From the NCBI GenBank assembly GCA_016700335.1, contig CP065014.1:1711001-1775000 (forward strand): a DNA stretch of 64,000 nucleotides, given 5' to 3'. How positions within the stretch are numbered: position 1 is the first letter of the stretch; each line of letters begins with the position of its first letter. This DNA comes from Chlorobiota bacterium. Lineage in GTDB: Bacteria; Bacteroidota; Ignavibacteria; OLB7. Below the pieces are notes generated by a model. That model was not told where the DNA came from. It did no database searches and worked only from the letters and a program-made list of their open reading frames with translations. This document shows, in pieces, positions 55,369 to 64,000 of the stretch. The position numbers and the translations under genes are program-made.

Positions 55369-55433
55369 TAAAAAAAGCAGTTTATAGAGTAGAATGACAC
55401 TTAAAGTGACACAGCATTCTCAGTAAACCGCTT
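55369..55433 (-). terminator. Terminator after tRNA-Leu
   Basis: Read leftward, AAGCGGTTTA (55433-55424) pairs with TAAACTGCTT, the complement of 55375-55384, around a partly paired central region that includes CACTTTAAGTG. A run of T follows. It sits 18 bases past the tRNA 3' end. Confidence 0.75.
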
Positions 55434-55450
55434 AAAAACATACAACCTTG

Positions 55451-55535
55451 TACCCGGGGTGGGACTTGAACCCACACGAGCCTTACGGCTCCCAGGATTT
55501 TAAGTCCTGTGCGTCTGCCATTTCGCCACCCGGGC
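55451..55535 (-). tRNA. tRNA-Leu (anticodon TAA)
   Basis: The minus strand folds as a class II tRNA of 85 bases. The acceptor is GCCCGGG/CCCGGGT with a first G-U pair and discriminator A. The anticodon loop CTTAAAA gives TAA (reads UUA/UUG). A long variable arm (GGAGCCGTAAGGCTCG) and the T arm GGGTTCAAGTCCC are clear. No CCA is encoded. Confidence 0.97.
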
Positions 55536-55581
55536 AGATAACTAAACTCTAAAATAAGAATTTAATTAAAAGTACTAAAAT

Positions 55582-57315
55582 TTAATTTCCTTGAAGTTTT
55601 TTTAATGCATCTCCTAACATTTCTCCTATTGTGAAGTTTGATACAGTTTCAGATGTTTTTAACTCATTGGATCCTTTTGTTGGAGGTCCAGTTTGTTCAC
55701 GACGATCGAATCTTTTACCACCTCCTCCACCTCCAAAGTTATTTCCATCTCTTTTATCACCACTATTGCTTCCACTGTTTCTTCTATCTCCATCACGTTT
55801 AGCTCCACCTTCTCTTTTCATACCACCACCCCCACTACTCAGGTTATTGTTACTACCTCCATCTCGTCTTTCTCCTATGGCTTCCCTTCTTGGTTCTCTT
55901 TCAACACCTTTTATTCCAAATATGACAGATTTTCTTGCTGAATCAACCTCTATAACACAAATTGAAATAACTTCACCAGGGTGAATTTCAGTAAGTCTTT
56001 GTGACAATTTACCCATTCTTCCTCTTGGTAAGAATCCTTCAATTTCATCAACTGATAAAACTACACCTTTAGAGGAAATACTTTTGACAACTCCTTCAAA
56101 TTCTGCTTCTGGAGTAAATTTATCCAAAACAATTTGCCAAGGATTTTCTTGGGTTTGTTTGTATGATAAACTCATTTTTTGTTTTTGCTCATCTATTCCA
56201 AGCACTTTGACATTAACTTCATCACCTTTCTTTAAAACTTCAGATGGGTCGTTAATTCTTTTTGTCCATGATAGTTCTGAAATTCTTACAAACCCCTCAA
56301 TTCCATTGACAACAGCAACATAAGCTCCAACCTTACTAATTCCTGAAACTTTACCTTTGATTATTTCTCCAACTTTATATTTATCTGAAATACCTACCCA
56401 TGGTGATGGTAATAATTCTTTTCTAGTTAAACTAATTTTCTTTTTAGTTTTATCAATATCTTTGATAATAACTTCTATCTCTTCTCCTTTCTTTACTAAT
56501 TCATTTGCACTACTTCCTCTAGTATGGCTCATTTCAGATATATGAAGGAGTCCTTCAATTCCACCAAGATCAATAAAAGCACCAAAATCTAATACTGAAG
56601 AAACTTTTCCTTTTAATTTGTCTCCAACATTTAAAGTTTCTAATTTTTCTCTTCTCAAAATTGATCTTCGTGAAGCAGTAATCCTCCTAGCATCAGTATC
56701 AAAACTAGTAACTTCTAGAAAATTTGCTGTGAAAACATCACCTTCTTTTGTAATGTGAGGATTCCTATCTAATGTCCAATGTGAAGAAGGAATAAAAACT
56801 TCTAAACCTTTATATGATGCAACAACTCCTCCTCGATTTTGATTTACTGTTGTAAGTTCAATAATCTGATTAGAATTTTTTTTAGTTACTACTTCAGCCC
56901 ATAAAGATTTCATTTCTTCAATTGGAATTTCAGGAAACTTACTTTTTGGAATAACTACTTTAGTTTCAGTTTTTTCTTTTTCATTATCAACAACTATAAT
57001 TTCTTCTCGCTTAATTGCTTCCTCTTCAACTAAATTTGAATAAATATTTTGAGTATCGTTAATTAACGTTTGAATTGATTTTTCATCATTTGAAACAACT
57101 TCAGGTAGTGGATTACTTTCAATTGAATTATTCATCTGCTCAGTTTGAACATCTTCAGTTGGATTTTCACTAAATATCTCTTGTTGTAATGGCTCATTCA
57201 ATTCACTTGCAACTTGCTCAGTTGGGGCACTTAAATCATTACTTGTTACCGAATCTGCAGTAGTATTTAGATCTTGACTGTTTTCAGTGATGTTTAAATT
57301 TTCTTGTTCAGACAT
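55582..57315 (-). CDS. rpsA: Ribosomal protein S1 with acidic N-terminus and Gly/Arg/Lys C-terminal tail
   Basis: The 577-residue S1 has four S1 domains. The first is degenerate (GGVVASYKGLEVFIPSSH, about 160). The others are LKGKVSSVLDFGAFIDLGGI (about 235), IKGKVSGISKVGAYVAVVNGI (about 320) and FEGVVKSISSKGVVLSVDEI (about 405). An acidic Glu/Asn/Gln-rich extension of about 110 residues precedes them. A low-complexity tail (about 480-550) rich in Gly, Arg, Lys, Asp and Asn (GGGGMKREGGAKRDGDRRN) follows, then a short conserved end (TIGEMLGDALKKLQGN). It binds mRNA at the 30S subunit; important where Shine-Dalgarno sites are weak, as here. A TATTTTTG box lies 79 bases upstream. Confidence 0.92.
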   Translation of the reverse strand: MSEQENLNITENSQDLNTTADSVTSNDLSAPTEQVASELNEPLQQEIFSENPTEDVQTEQMNNSIESNPLPEVVSNDEKSIQTLINDTQNIYSNLVEEEAIKREEIIVVDNEKEKTETKVVIPKSKFPEIPIEEMKSLWAEVVTKKNSNQIIELTTVNQNRGGVVASYKGLEVFIPSSHWTLDRNPHITKEGDVFTANFLEVTSFDTDARRITASRRSILRREKLETLNVGDKLKGKVSSVLDFGAFIDLGGIEGLLHISEMSHTRGSSANELVKKGEEIEVIIKDIDKTKKKISLTRKELLPSPWVGISDKYKVGEIIKGKVSGISKVGAYVAVVNGIEGFVRISELSWTKRINDPSEVLKKGDEVNVKVLGIDEQKQKMSLSYKQTQENPWQIVLDKFTPEAEFEGVVKSISSKGVVLSVDEIEGFLPRGRMGKLSQRLTEIHPGEVISICVIEVDSARKSVIFGIKGVEREPRREAIGERRDGGSNNNLSSGGGGMKREGGAKRDGDRRNSGSNSGDKRDGNNFGGGGGGKRFDRREQTGPPTKGSNELKTSETVSNFTIGEMLGDALKKLQGN

Positions 57316-57394
57316 TGTAATTAGACTAATATATTATTTCCTACAAAATCTCATTATAAAATGAAATCTATTTAATTCCTAAAAAAAAGGTTTG

Positions 57395-57402
57395 CAAAAA
57401 TA
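57395..57402 (-). promoter_or_regulatory. Putative -7 box (TAnnTTTG) for rpsA
   Basis: The minus strand reads TATTTTTG 80 bases before the rpsA start, in the gap after the MBL-like gene. Confidence 0.45.
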
Positions 57403-57522
57403 TAAATCCAATTTCAATTGAAAGAAATTATTTTTCAATAATTACATTAAAAAGGATAAATAACTTGTAATAATGCAAAAAAAATTAACTTTTACTTTCA
57501 AATAAATTACTTCATTATTTAT

Positions 57523-58131
57523 TTAAACAATTTCTAATTCATATTTAATCAATTTTGCTGCTTTTTCTAATTTGAATTCATTAATAATAACATCAATTTC
57601 TGAATCAATCTTTTGCAAGAAATCGAATTTAGAATCTGAGTCTAAATAATATAAATTATGAACTTTTGAACTTATCTTTAAAAAAATTTTATCAATCTCA
57701 GATTCATAATTTTTAAAAGATAAATTTAAATCGTTGTATATGAAATTTTTATTAATTTTTAAAGTAACAAACTTAGTTGGGAAAATTGATCCAGAAAACA
57801 TTTTTAAACACCAATTATTCATTGATATTGCATAAGCATCATTACGTGTTATAACAGTTAAAACTTTTCTTCGTCTCATTACTTTAAAATAATTCATTAC
57901 AGAACATAATCCTCTTGAACAGTCAATAGATTTATTTGTTAACACAATTGTATTGATAGAATTTATATTTTTTATTTTTCCTTCACTATATAAAGCAGAT
58001 AAAATTTCAGATTTTGGATTAACTAAAATAATATTACTTTCGAAATTAACGATACTTCCAATTACTTCTGTATTGCATAAAAAAACTTCTATCTTATGTC
58101 TTCTATTGCTCCAAACATGTTTATTAAACAT
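57523..58131 (-). CDS. Metallo-beta-lactamase-fold protein without metal ligands
   Basis: The 202-residue protein follows the ribonuclease-Z-like MBL pattern in its first half: VIGSIVNFESNIILVNPKSE, then INTIVLTNKSIDCSRGLCSV where THxHxDHxxGL is expected. Here the three histidines are Asn, Ser and Cys; only the Asp stays. The following RRRKVLTVITRND segment fits the next strand. The second half has no further HxH- or H-type ligand and is shorter than family members (250-300 residues). It is probably non-catalytic, perhaps binding or structural. The call rests on motif alignment by eye. Confidence 0.5.
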   Translation of the reverse strand: MFNKHVWSNRRHKIEVFLCNTEVIGSIVNFESNIILVNPKSEILSALYSEGKIKNINSINTIVLTNKSIDCSRGLCSVMNYFKVMRRRKVLTVITRNDAYAISMNNWCLKMFSGSIFPTKFVTLKINKNFIYNDLNLSFKNYESEIDKIFLKISSKVHNLYYLDSDSKFDFLQKIDSEIDVIINEFKLEKAAKLIKYELEIV

Positions 58132-58233
58132 CTAAGTATTCTTATAATTTAATTGAATACAAATTTACATCCATTTTTTTATTAAATAAAAAAGTTTTCA
58201 ACTATATTTTTCTTTAAGATTCAATTCGTAACT

Positions 58234-58241
58234 TACTTTTG
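58234..58241 (+). promoter_or_regulatory. Putative -7 box (TAnnTTTG) for the 1541-residue gene
   Basis: TACTTTTG lies 38 bases before the start at 58279; an overlapping TAACTTAC sits next to it. Confidence 0.4.
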
Positions 58242-58278
58242 TTTTATTTATTTTAGTTTAAATATAATTTTTTTTCAT

Positions 58279-61200
58279 ATGAATAAGATTTTAAAATCGT
58301 TAATTACAATTAATTTTTTGTTTTTGATTTGCACTAGCAATCTATCTGCTCAATGGACAAAACTCCCAATTTTTCAAAATTATTTTTTTACGGAAGTTCT
58401 CTTTTGGGATATTAATAATGGTTGGATTACAGAAGCTTCATATTTAGGTACTGGAAATGTTTATAATTCCGGTGTTAGAGTATTGCATACATCAAATGGA
58501 GGAAATTCGTGGGTGGTTGATTCTTTACCAAATGCTAGTGGATCAGTAAATAGAGATATTTGTTTTGTAGATTTAAATAATGGCTTTATTTCTGGTGATG
58601 ATGGAGTTTGGAAAACAACAAACAGCGGTAAAACTTGGGTAGATGTATCACCTAAAAATAGAATCTATTTTGCTGGATCAACTAGTGGTACTGCGTGGTT
58701 TAAAGATAAAAATAATGGTATTTATGTTTGGAGTAATTATAGCGATTCTAGCCGACCAATCCATTTTTATAGAACTACAAATGGTGGTGCCACTTGGATT
58801 GATAATAAGCAAATTGGTTATAGTGATTTGAGAATGGGTGCTTCTTATTATTATAATGGAGTTTATTATGTTACTGGTGGGATAGGTCAAATTTGGATTT
58901 CTAAAGATGATGGTAAAACTTTTAGTTTTAGTAACACTGGTAATTTTGGTTTCCAAGAAGATATGTATGTTAGTTTAGATAAAATTTTAATCGCATCTAT
59001 TGATGACCAAGGGATTTTCCCTCAAAAAGGAAAAATCACTATTTCTAAAAATTTTGGAAATACTTGGAAATTTATTGATTTTCCAGGATGGATGTGGGGA
59101 GTGACGATGTACTCTAATTTAGAAGGCTGGGTTTGTGGAGATGGTGGTAAAACTTATAGAACATTAGATGGTGGAGAAACTTGGAATTCTAGAAATTGTG
59201 GAATGGATACAGTTGATAGAGTTGATGATATTTATTTTGTAGATAGTAAAAATGGTTGGGCTGTTGGGGATGGTATTTATAAATTTGATGAAGATTCAAA
59301 AATTACATATACAAGACCTGATACATTGGATTTTGGAGCTTATTTGCTAAACGTTCAATCTCCAGATTTTTTTGCAAAAATTATTTCTATTGGTGGGAAT
59401 TCACTAGTAACAAATAGAACTATAACAGGACCGGATGCAAATATGTTTACAACAACCGCAGATTTAAATCAATCCCAAGCCATCACTGCTTGTGAATTTG
59501 CAAATACTCCAGTTAAATTCACGCCTATTTCATATGGTAGAAAATATGCAAAATTAGAATATTTTATTCAAGGAGTTTCACCTAACCCTTTTGTTATATT
59601 AACTGGAATAGCTGAAAAACCAACTATATTATCAGCCAATAATTTAACATTAAATGCTGCAGTTTGTAATGGTGGAAGTTTTACTTATTTTACTTTTCAA
59701 AATGGTGGTCAAGTACCATTAACAATTGATACTGTATATTTTGAAAATGAAATTGGAGGCACTTTTAGAGTTTCATTATCAACTGGTGGAAATTTTCCTT
59801 ATAAAATAAACCCTAGAGATAATGGCTACTTAACAATTAATGTACAATTAACTAGTAATTTAAATGCTACTGCAGATCTTATTATTAAATCGAATGATTC
59901 AAGTAATTCAATTGTGAGAGTTAAAGTAAAAGTTGGAACAGGATCAATAGATTATAAGTTTGATGCAACAATTAAAGATACGTTAACATTACCTCAAGTA
60001 AAAGTTGGAGCTCCAACAACTGGATGCATAACTTTTAAAAATATAGGAGATCAAATTCAATCTGTAAACTTCGGGATTGGGCAAGATGGTTTAGATTCAT
60101 TAACTCAATTTCCTTATGCTCCATTCAATATGTCGATATTAAAAGATTCATTAATGAACATTTGTTTCAAAGGTATTGCTAGAGATACAGGTTGGAATTA
60201 TAGAAGATTTTGGTTTAGATTACAACCCTGTAATCGTGATACAAACATATATGTAAGATTTTATGCTACTAGTCCTCTTTTTGCATTACCTTATAAATCA
60301 TCAATAGATTTTTTAGGAATAGCTTGCGGAGATTCTACAAGGATTGATACTTTAATTGTAGGTAATGAAGGTAATGAAGAACTTGTTATTAATAAAATTG
60401 ATGTTTTAGGTGCTGACTCAACTCAGTTTGAACTTTTGTACCCTACATTATTCCCATATAAAATTCCAATAAAAAGTAAAGACAAATTTATTGTTAAGTT
60501 CAAACCTACACTATTTAACGGCAGGAGAATTGCAGAACTGTTAGTAAATAGTAACGATGCACTCCCATTCAGAAATCCATGGAAAATTCCAGTTTCAGGA
60601 TCTAAGGGAAACAGTGCAATTAGACTTTTTCCTAAGGTTAATAATATTGGTAATGTTTGTGTTAGAAGTAATTCATTAGTTCAAGTATTAATAAATAATA
60701 TTGGAACTGTTGATGGTAGAATGGTATCTAGTGTTAGATTATATAACGATAATTCTGTTCAAATAGTAAGAGAACCAAAGAATTTGAATATTCAATCAGG
60801 ACAACTTGATTCTTTACTTTTTAATTGTTATCCAACTAAACTTGGTCCTTTTGAAGAAAAATTTATTGTTAAATATGAACCATGTTCTTTATTTGATACA
60901 GTAATTATAAAAGGAAATGCAATAGGTGCAAACGTTGTTTTATCTCAATCAATAATCGATAAAGGTAAATTAACAATAAAAACTGTATATCGAGATAGTG
61001 TAGTTATTAGTAATGATGGCGATATACCAGTTACTATAAATAATGCATACTTTGAACCAACGACTATATATGCTGCATTGGGAACAGCACTACCGTTTGT
61101 TCTTTTACCAAAAGAGAAAAAAACTTTTTTAATTACTATTTATTTATCCGATAGTTCATCAAACATTAACTCTGAATTAAAGTTTACTTTAAAATCTATT

Positions 61201-62904
61201 TTATGTGATGATACTTTATCTTTCAAGTTGAAAGCAAGTACTTTTATTGGAGTAAATGTAAATTCAACTGGAGTTTCATTTGGTAGTGTTTATCCATGCG
61301 ATAGCTCTAAAATAGATAGTTTGCCAATAATTCATAAAGGTGGAAATAGTACTAATATTATTAATATTTATTTATCTCAAGGTGCAAATTCTAAATTTAT
61401 TATTTTAAATAATTTTAACTTTCCAATTTCATTTAAAAATGGAGATCAGATAAATATAATTTTAGGTTTAAAGGGAAGTTTTACTGGTTCAGCACAAGAT
61501 TCAGTTATTCTTGAACTAGATGACCCTATAACTAAACGGTTAAGTTATAGTATTTCAGGAATTGGTGTAAAAGTAAAATTAGATTATCTTAAATCAGATA
61601 AAACATTATTAGATTCGATAGATATTATATTAAATAGGTGTGACAATACTGGTGAGAAAATTATTTATTTGAAAAACGATGGTCAGGTTTATGATACAGT
61701 TAATTTAACATCTAGTTTACCTGGAGTCTTTGTAGTTCAACCAACAAATATTGTATTAGCTCCAGGTGAAGAAGTTGGAATCAAAATTAAAGCATTACTC
61801 AATAGTCCTATAGAGTTTTATAGTAAAATTAATATAACATCTCAACCATGTTATTTAAATAAAGAAATAAATATCCATGCTTTATATGAAACATCATTAA
61901 TTGGAATAAACCCTACTTTTACTCCAGTTAATTTAGGTACCTTAACAAAGGGATTTGCATTGATTAAAAACAATAGTAAAACAGTACAAGTTGTTGATAG
62001 TATAATTCTCACAAAGCCAGGTTTTAGCTTCTCTTTACCAAACAATTATAAAGGGAAAGTGCTAAACCCGAATGATACAATTATGTTTGAAGTTAATTTT
62101 ATTCCACAAATTGTTGGTTTAAATACTTGTACTGCTATAATTTATTTTAATGGAAATTGTAATGATACTTTGAATTTGAATTTAAATGGTGAGGGCTTAA
62201 AACCTGATGATAAATTCATTGTTTCATTAGTTCCGCCTAGTTTAGTATTTGGAAGATGGAGTGTTGTTTCTAGTATTCCTTTTAGTTTAAGAAATCCTCA
62301 AAATGGAGAAATACATAGTTTAAAAGTAAATATTAAAACTGATATTAACTTGATGAATCCATTAAAAGTTGTTCCATTGATAAATGGATTAACTATATCA
62401 AATGAAGTTTACAATAGTAAAACTGGTATGTTTATTTTTGAAATAAACTCAAGTAACTTTTTACCAAATAATGTTTCATTTATTGAAGTTCAATTTGATA
62501 TACTTAGAGGAAGTTTAATTGAATCTGAAATTATTACAGAAATTACCAACAGTGATATTAGCGGTATTTACGAAAGAATTACTAGTAAATTTATATTAGA
62601 TGATTATTGTGATGCATATCATAGAAGATTAAAATCTTTTGGAAATATTTCATTAAAACAAAATTTTCCTAATCCCTTTAATCCAAATACTGTTATTGAA
62701 TTTGAAACTGCATTTGAAAGTAATGTTAAATTGAGTCTTTTTAATAATTATGGAGATGAAGTTAAGGTTTTAGTTAACGAAATTTTACCTTATGGAAAAA
62801 AAAGGATTGAATTTAATGCAGATGATTTACCATCAGGAATTTATACATACAAATTAACAACTGGATTACAAACATTATCTAGAAAAATGGTAATAACTAA
62901 ATAG
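58279..62904 (+). CDS. Giant secreted protein: Ycf48/BNR propeller, choice-of-anchor-D repeats, T9SS sorting domain
   Basis: The 1541-residue protein has a signal peptide (about residues 1-25, ending SNLSAQ). Residues 30-340 form a BNR/Ycf48-type propeller with repeats of the kind TSNGGNSWVVDS, TTNSGKTWVDVS, TTNGGATWIDN and TLDGGETWNS. From about 345 to 1320 a series of 100-residue domains opens with LDFG-like motifs (LDFGAYLLN, IDFLGIACGDS, VSFGSVYPCDS), the choice-of-anchor-D/ASPM-SPD-2-Hydin type. The end (NFPNPFNPNTVIEFE ... LPSGIYTYKLTT ... KMVITK) is the type IX sorting signal common in Ignavibacteria and relatives. A cell-surface or released adhesin-like protein is likely. Confidence 0.82.
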   Translation: MNKILKSLITINFLFLICTSNLSAQWTKLPIFQNYFFTEVLFWDINNGWITEASYLGTGNVYNSGVRVLHTSNGGNSWVVDSLPNASGSVNRDICFVDLNNGFISGDDGVWKTTNSGKTWVDVSPKNRIYFAGSTSGTAWFKDKNNGIYVWSNYSDSSRPIHFYRTTNGGATWIDNKQIGYSDLRMGASYYYNGVYYVTGGIGQIWISKDDGKTFSFSNTGNFGFQEDMYVSLDKILIASIDDQGIFPQKGKITISKNFGNTWKFIDFPGWMWGVTMYSNLEGWVCGDGGKTYRTLDGGETWNSRNCGMDTVDRVDDIYFVDSKNGWAVGDGIYKFDEDSKITYTRPDTLDFGAYLLNVQSPDFFAKIISIGGNSLVTNRTITGPDANMFTTTADLNQSQAITACEFANTPVKFTPISYGRKYAKLEYFIQGVSPNPFVILTGIAEKPTILSANNLTLNAAVCNGGSFTYFTFQNGGQVPLTIDTVYFENEIGGTFRVSLSTGGNFPYKINPRDNGYLTINVQLTSNLNATADLIIKSNDSSNSIVRVKVKVGTGSIDYKFDATIKDTLTLPQVKVGAPTTGCITFKNIGDQIQSVNFGIGQDGLDSLTQFPYAPFNMSILKDSLMNICFKGIARDTGWNYRRFWFRLQPCNRDTNIYVRFYATSPLFALPYKSSIDFLGIACGDSTRIDTLIVGNEGNEELVINKIDVLGADSTQFELLYPTLFPYKIPIKSKDKFIVKFKPTLFNGRRIAELLVNSNDALPFRNPWKIPVSGSKGNSAIRLFPKVNNIGNVCVRSNSLVQVLINNIGTVDGRMVSSVRLYNDNSVQIVREPKNLNIQSGQLDSLLFNCYPTKLGPFEEKFIVKYEPCSLFDTVIIKGNAIGANVVLSQSIIDKGKLTIKTVYRDSVVISNDGDIPVTINNAYFEPTTIYAALGTALPFVLLPKEKKTFLITIYLSDSSSNINSELKFTLKSILCDDTLSFKLKASTFIGVNVNSTGVSFGSVYPCDSSKIDSLPIIHKGGNSTNIINIYLSQGANSKFIILNNFNFPISFKNGDQINIILGLKGSFTGSAQDSVILELDDPITKRLSYSISGIGVKVKLDYLKSDKTLLDSIDIILNRCDNTGEKIIYLKNDGQVYDTVNLTSSLPGVFVVQPTNIVLAPGEEVGIKIKALLNSPIEFYSKINITSQPCYLNKEINIHALYETSLIGINPTFTPVNLGTLTKGFALIKNNSKTVQVVDSIILTKPGFSFSLPNNYKGKVLNPNDTIMFEVNFIPQIVGLNTCTAIIYFNGNCNDTLNLNLNGEGLKPDDKFIVSLVPPSLVFGRWSVVSSIPFSLRNPQNGEIHSLKVNIKTDINLMNPLKVVPLINGLTISNEVYNSKTGMFIFEINSSNFLPNNVSFIEVQFDILRGSLIESEIITEITNSDISGIYERITSKFILDDYCDAYHRRLKSFGNISLKQNFPNPFNPNTVIEFETAFESNVKLSLFNNYGDEVKVLVNEILPYGKKRIEFNADDLPSGIYTYKLTTGLQTLSRKMVITK

Positions 62905-62965
62905 ATTTAAAAGTATTTATAAATCAAAATTTTAAAAAGATAAAAAATTCAGAGACTATTCATTT

Positions 62966-64000
62966 ATGAAAATATATATTAATTTGTTGATAACATTTAT
63001 ATTAATTTGTTGTTCAACTAATGCCCAAGAACAAGAGATTATTAGTGTTGGAGCTTATGGTGGTTATGGTTATAACATCCTATCTGGATCTTTTATGGTT
63101 GATCATGGGGGTGGCTTAACACCTACTTTTTCATGTGGGTTATATGAGAATGGTATTGGAAACGGATTTGTTTTTGGGAATATGATTAGTAAAGAAATTT
63201 TTTCTAGATTCCATTTGTCTTTTATGCCTGAATATTCAGTTAGAAATGGAATTTTTTCATTTCTCTGTGTTGACCCTGCAAATATTAGATTACCAAATGG
63301 AAGTGTTACTAAAGCTATTACAAATAATTTAGCAGAAATTACTCATAGTTTATTACTCTTGCGTTTAAATGGTGAATTTCAAGTATTTAATAATATACCA
63401 TTTAGAGTTTTGTTTGGACCTACTATATCTTTAAGTTTAAACTCAAGTTACTTAGTTCATGAGGAAATAGTTAGTCCTAATAATGCGGAGTTTTTAAATG
63501 GTGGACAAGTTCATTATCATGGGAATAGCGAATTTTCTGACTCTAAAGCATTAAGTTATGGATTTAATATTGGAGGAAAATATTTTGCACCCATTGCAAA
63601 TAACTTAAGCATGTTTTTAGAATGTTCTTACATAGGTGGTTTAACTAATGAAATTGAAATTGCAAAAATAAAATCAAGTCAGATTAGAGGTATTATTGGA
63701 ATTGAAAATTCTTTTAAATCATCAAAAGAAATTCCTATAATTAAGCCACCCATTGTTGTAGTTCCCGTTGAACCTATATTAAATTTAAAAATAAAAACTG
63801 ATATCTTCGATGAGAATGGAAATAATTTAAAGGAAATTAAATTAAATGCAAAACGTGTTATTACTAGCGAACTATATCCTTTGTTAAATTATTTATTTTT
63901 TGATAAAGATTCTAATAAATTACCAGAAAGATATACAATTTTAAATGAAGTTGATTACAATAATTTTGATTTAAAAAATTTAAAAGGAAAAGGTGCGTTT
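62966..64000 (+). CDS. OmpA-type outer-membrane barrel protein (C-terminus beyond window)
   Basis: The frame opens with ATG at 62966 and stays open to the window end (345 residues). A signal peptide (ILICCSTNAQ end, about residue 22) is followed by a beta-barrel-like region (about 25-250) rich in aromatic/Gly strands (GAYGGYGYNILSG, LSYGFNIGGKYFAP). A proline-rich linker (IIKPPIVVVPVEPI) then leads to YPLLNYLFFDKDSNKLPERY, the segment that begins OmpA-type periplasmic domains in this phylum. It is probably an outer-membrane protein tied to peptidoglycan. The binding motif itself lies outside the window. Confidence 0.75.
   Translation, partial: MKIYINLLITFILICCSTNAQEQEIISVGAYGGYGYNILSGSFMVDHGGGLTPTFSCGLYENGIGNGFVFGNMISKEIFSRFHLSFMPEYSVRNGIFSFLCVDPANIRLPNGSVTKAITNNLAEITHSLLLLRLNGEFQVFNNIPFRVLFGPTISLSLNSSYLVHEEIVSPNNAEFLNGGQVHYHGNSEFSDSKALSYGFNIGGKYFAPIANNLSMFLECSYIGGLTNEIEIAKIKSSQIRGIIGIENSFKSSKEIPIIKPPIVVVPVEPILNLKIKTDIFDENGNNLKEIKLNAKRVITSELYPLLNYLFFDKDSNKLPERYTILNEVDYNNFDLKNLKGKGAF

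Noticed and set aside
55631..55984. Proline-rich 117-residue frame on the + strand
   Set aside because: It is antisense to the Gly-rich rpsA tail; its Pro/Ser/Leu bias is the mirror of Gly/Arg codons. rpsA is clearly the coding strand.

Overview
The window is an AT-rich bacterial chromosome segment from the Bacteroidota/Chlorobiota (FCB) side of the tree. An Ignavibacteria- or Kapabacteria-like lineage is my best guess. The evidence is: secreted proteins ending in type IX secretion (Por) sorting domains, one with the NFPNPFNPNT signature; repeated TAnnTTTG boxes upstream of genes, like the Bacteroidetes -7 promoter element; few clear Shine-Dalgarno sequences; lipoprotein-type LptC; and a 30-residue AURKAIP1/COX24-like ribosomal protein. 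Most of the content is core chromosomal. I see no phage, insertion sequence, CRISPR array or plasmid module.

Layout: 0-6 kb has a truncated M28-type lipoprotein, FtsK, PdxA, a divergent CoaX and two small envelope proteins (DUF948-like, YtxH-like). 6-11.6 kb is a respiratory block: a membrane-anchored Hdr-like Fe-S oxidoreductase followed by sdhCDAB and a terminator. 11.7-14.7 kb has a T9SS cargo protein and HpnE. 14.7-19.6 kb is a leftward polysaccharide block (Gfo/Idh/MocA dehydrogenase, sugar-phosphate transferase, DUF354, alpha/alpha-toroid-like protein). 19.6-23.7 kb is a coupled three-gene unit: lipoprotein, small secreted protein, and a matrixin-like metalloprotease that is a T9SS cargo. 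23.8-36 kb is mixed housekeeping (RmlD-like, Pcm, Hbd, LptC, SpoT-like HD hydrolase, ArgD-type aminotransferase, bS22-like peptide, Apt, DUF952, Ppk1, PaaE-like reductase). 36.3-40.7 kb runs rightward: gatB, iscX, LON-domain protein, mtgA, a Ca2+/H+ exchanger, then a tRNA-Arg. 40.9-46.8 kb is envelope quality control: two parvulin isomerases, an M16 peptidase and two paralogous membrane-anchored repeat proteins.

46.9-49.7 kb is an ISC iron-sulfur assembly cluster (iscS, an unknown 145-residue gene, iscU, iscA). thrS, an ECF sigma/anti-sigma pair and a peroxiredoxin follow. 54.7-55.3 kb holds an RDD-family gene broken by two frameshifts, next to tRNA-Leu. After that come ribosomal protein S1 with a Gly/Arg/Lys tail, a metallo-beta-lactamase-fold protein that has lost its metal ligands, a 1541-residue T9SS cargo protein, and the start of an OmpA-type barrel protein cut by the window edge.

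The functional themes are linked. Sdh, Hdr and the ISC system supply and use Fe-S clusters. The parvulins, LptC, OmpA-type protein and T9SS cargoes build the outer envelope. The least explained items are the dead MBL-fold protein, the matrixin operon, the 145-residue ISC gene, the tandem repeat proteins and a terminator-ended leader or small RNA before thrS.
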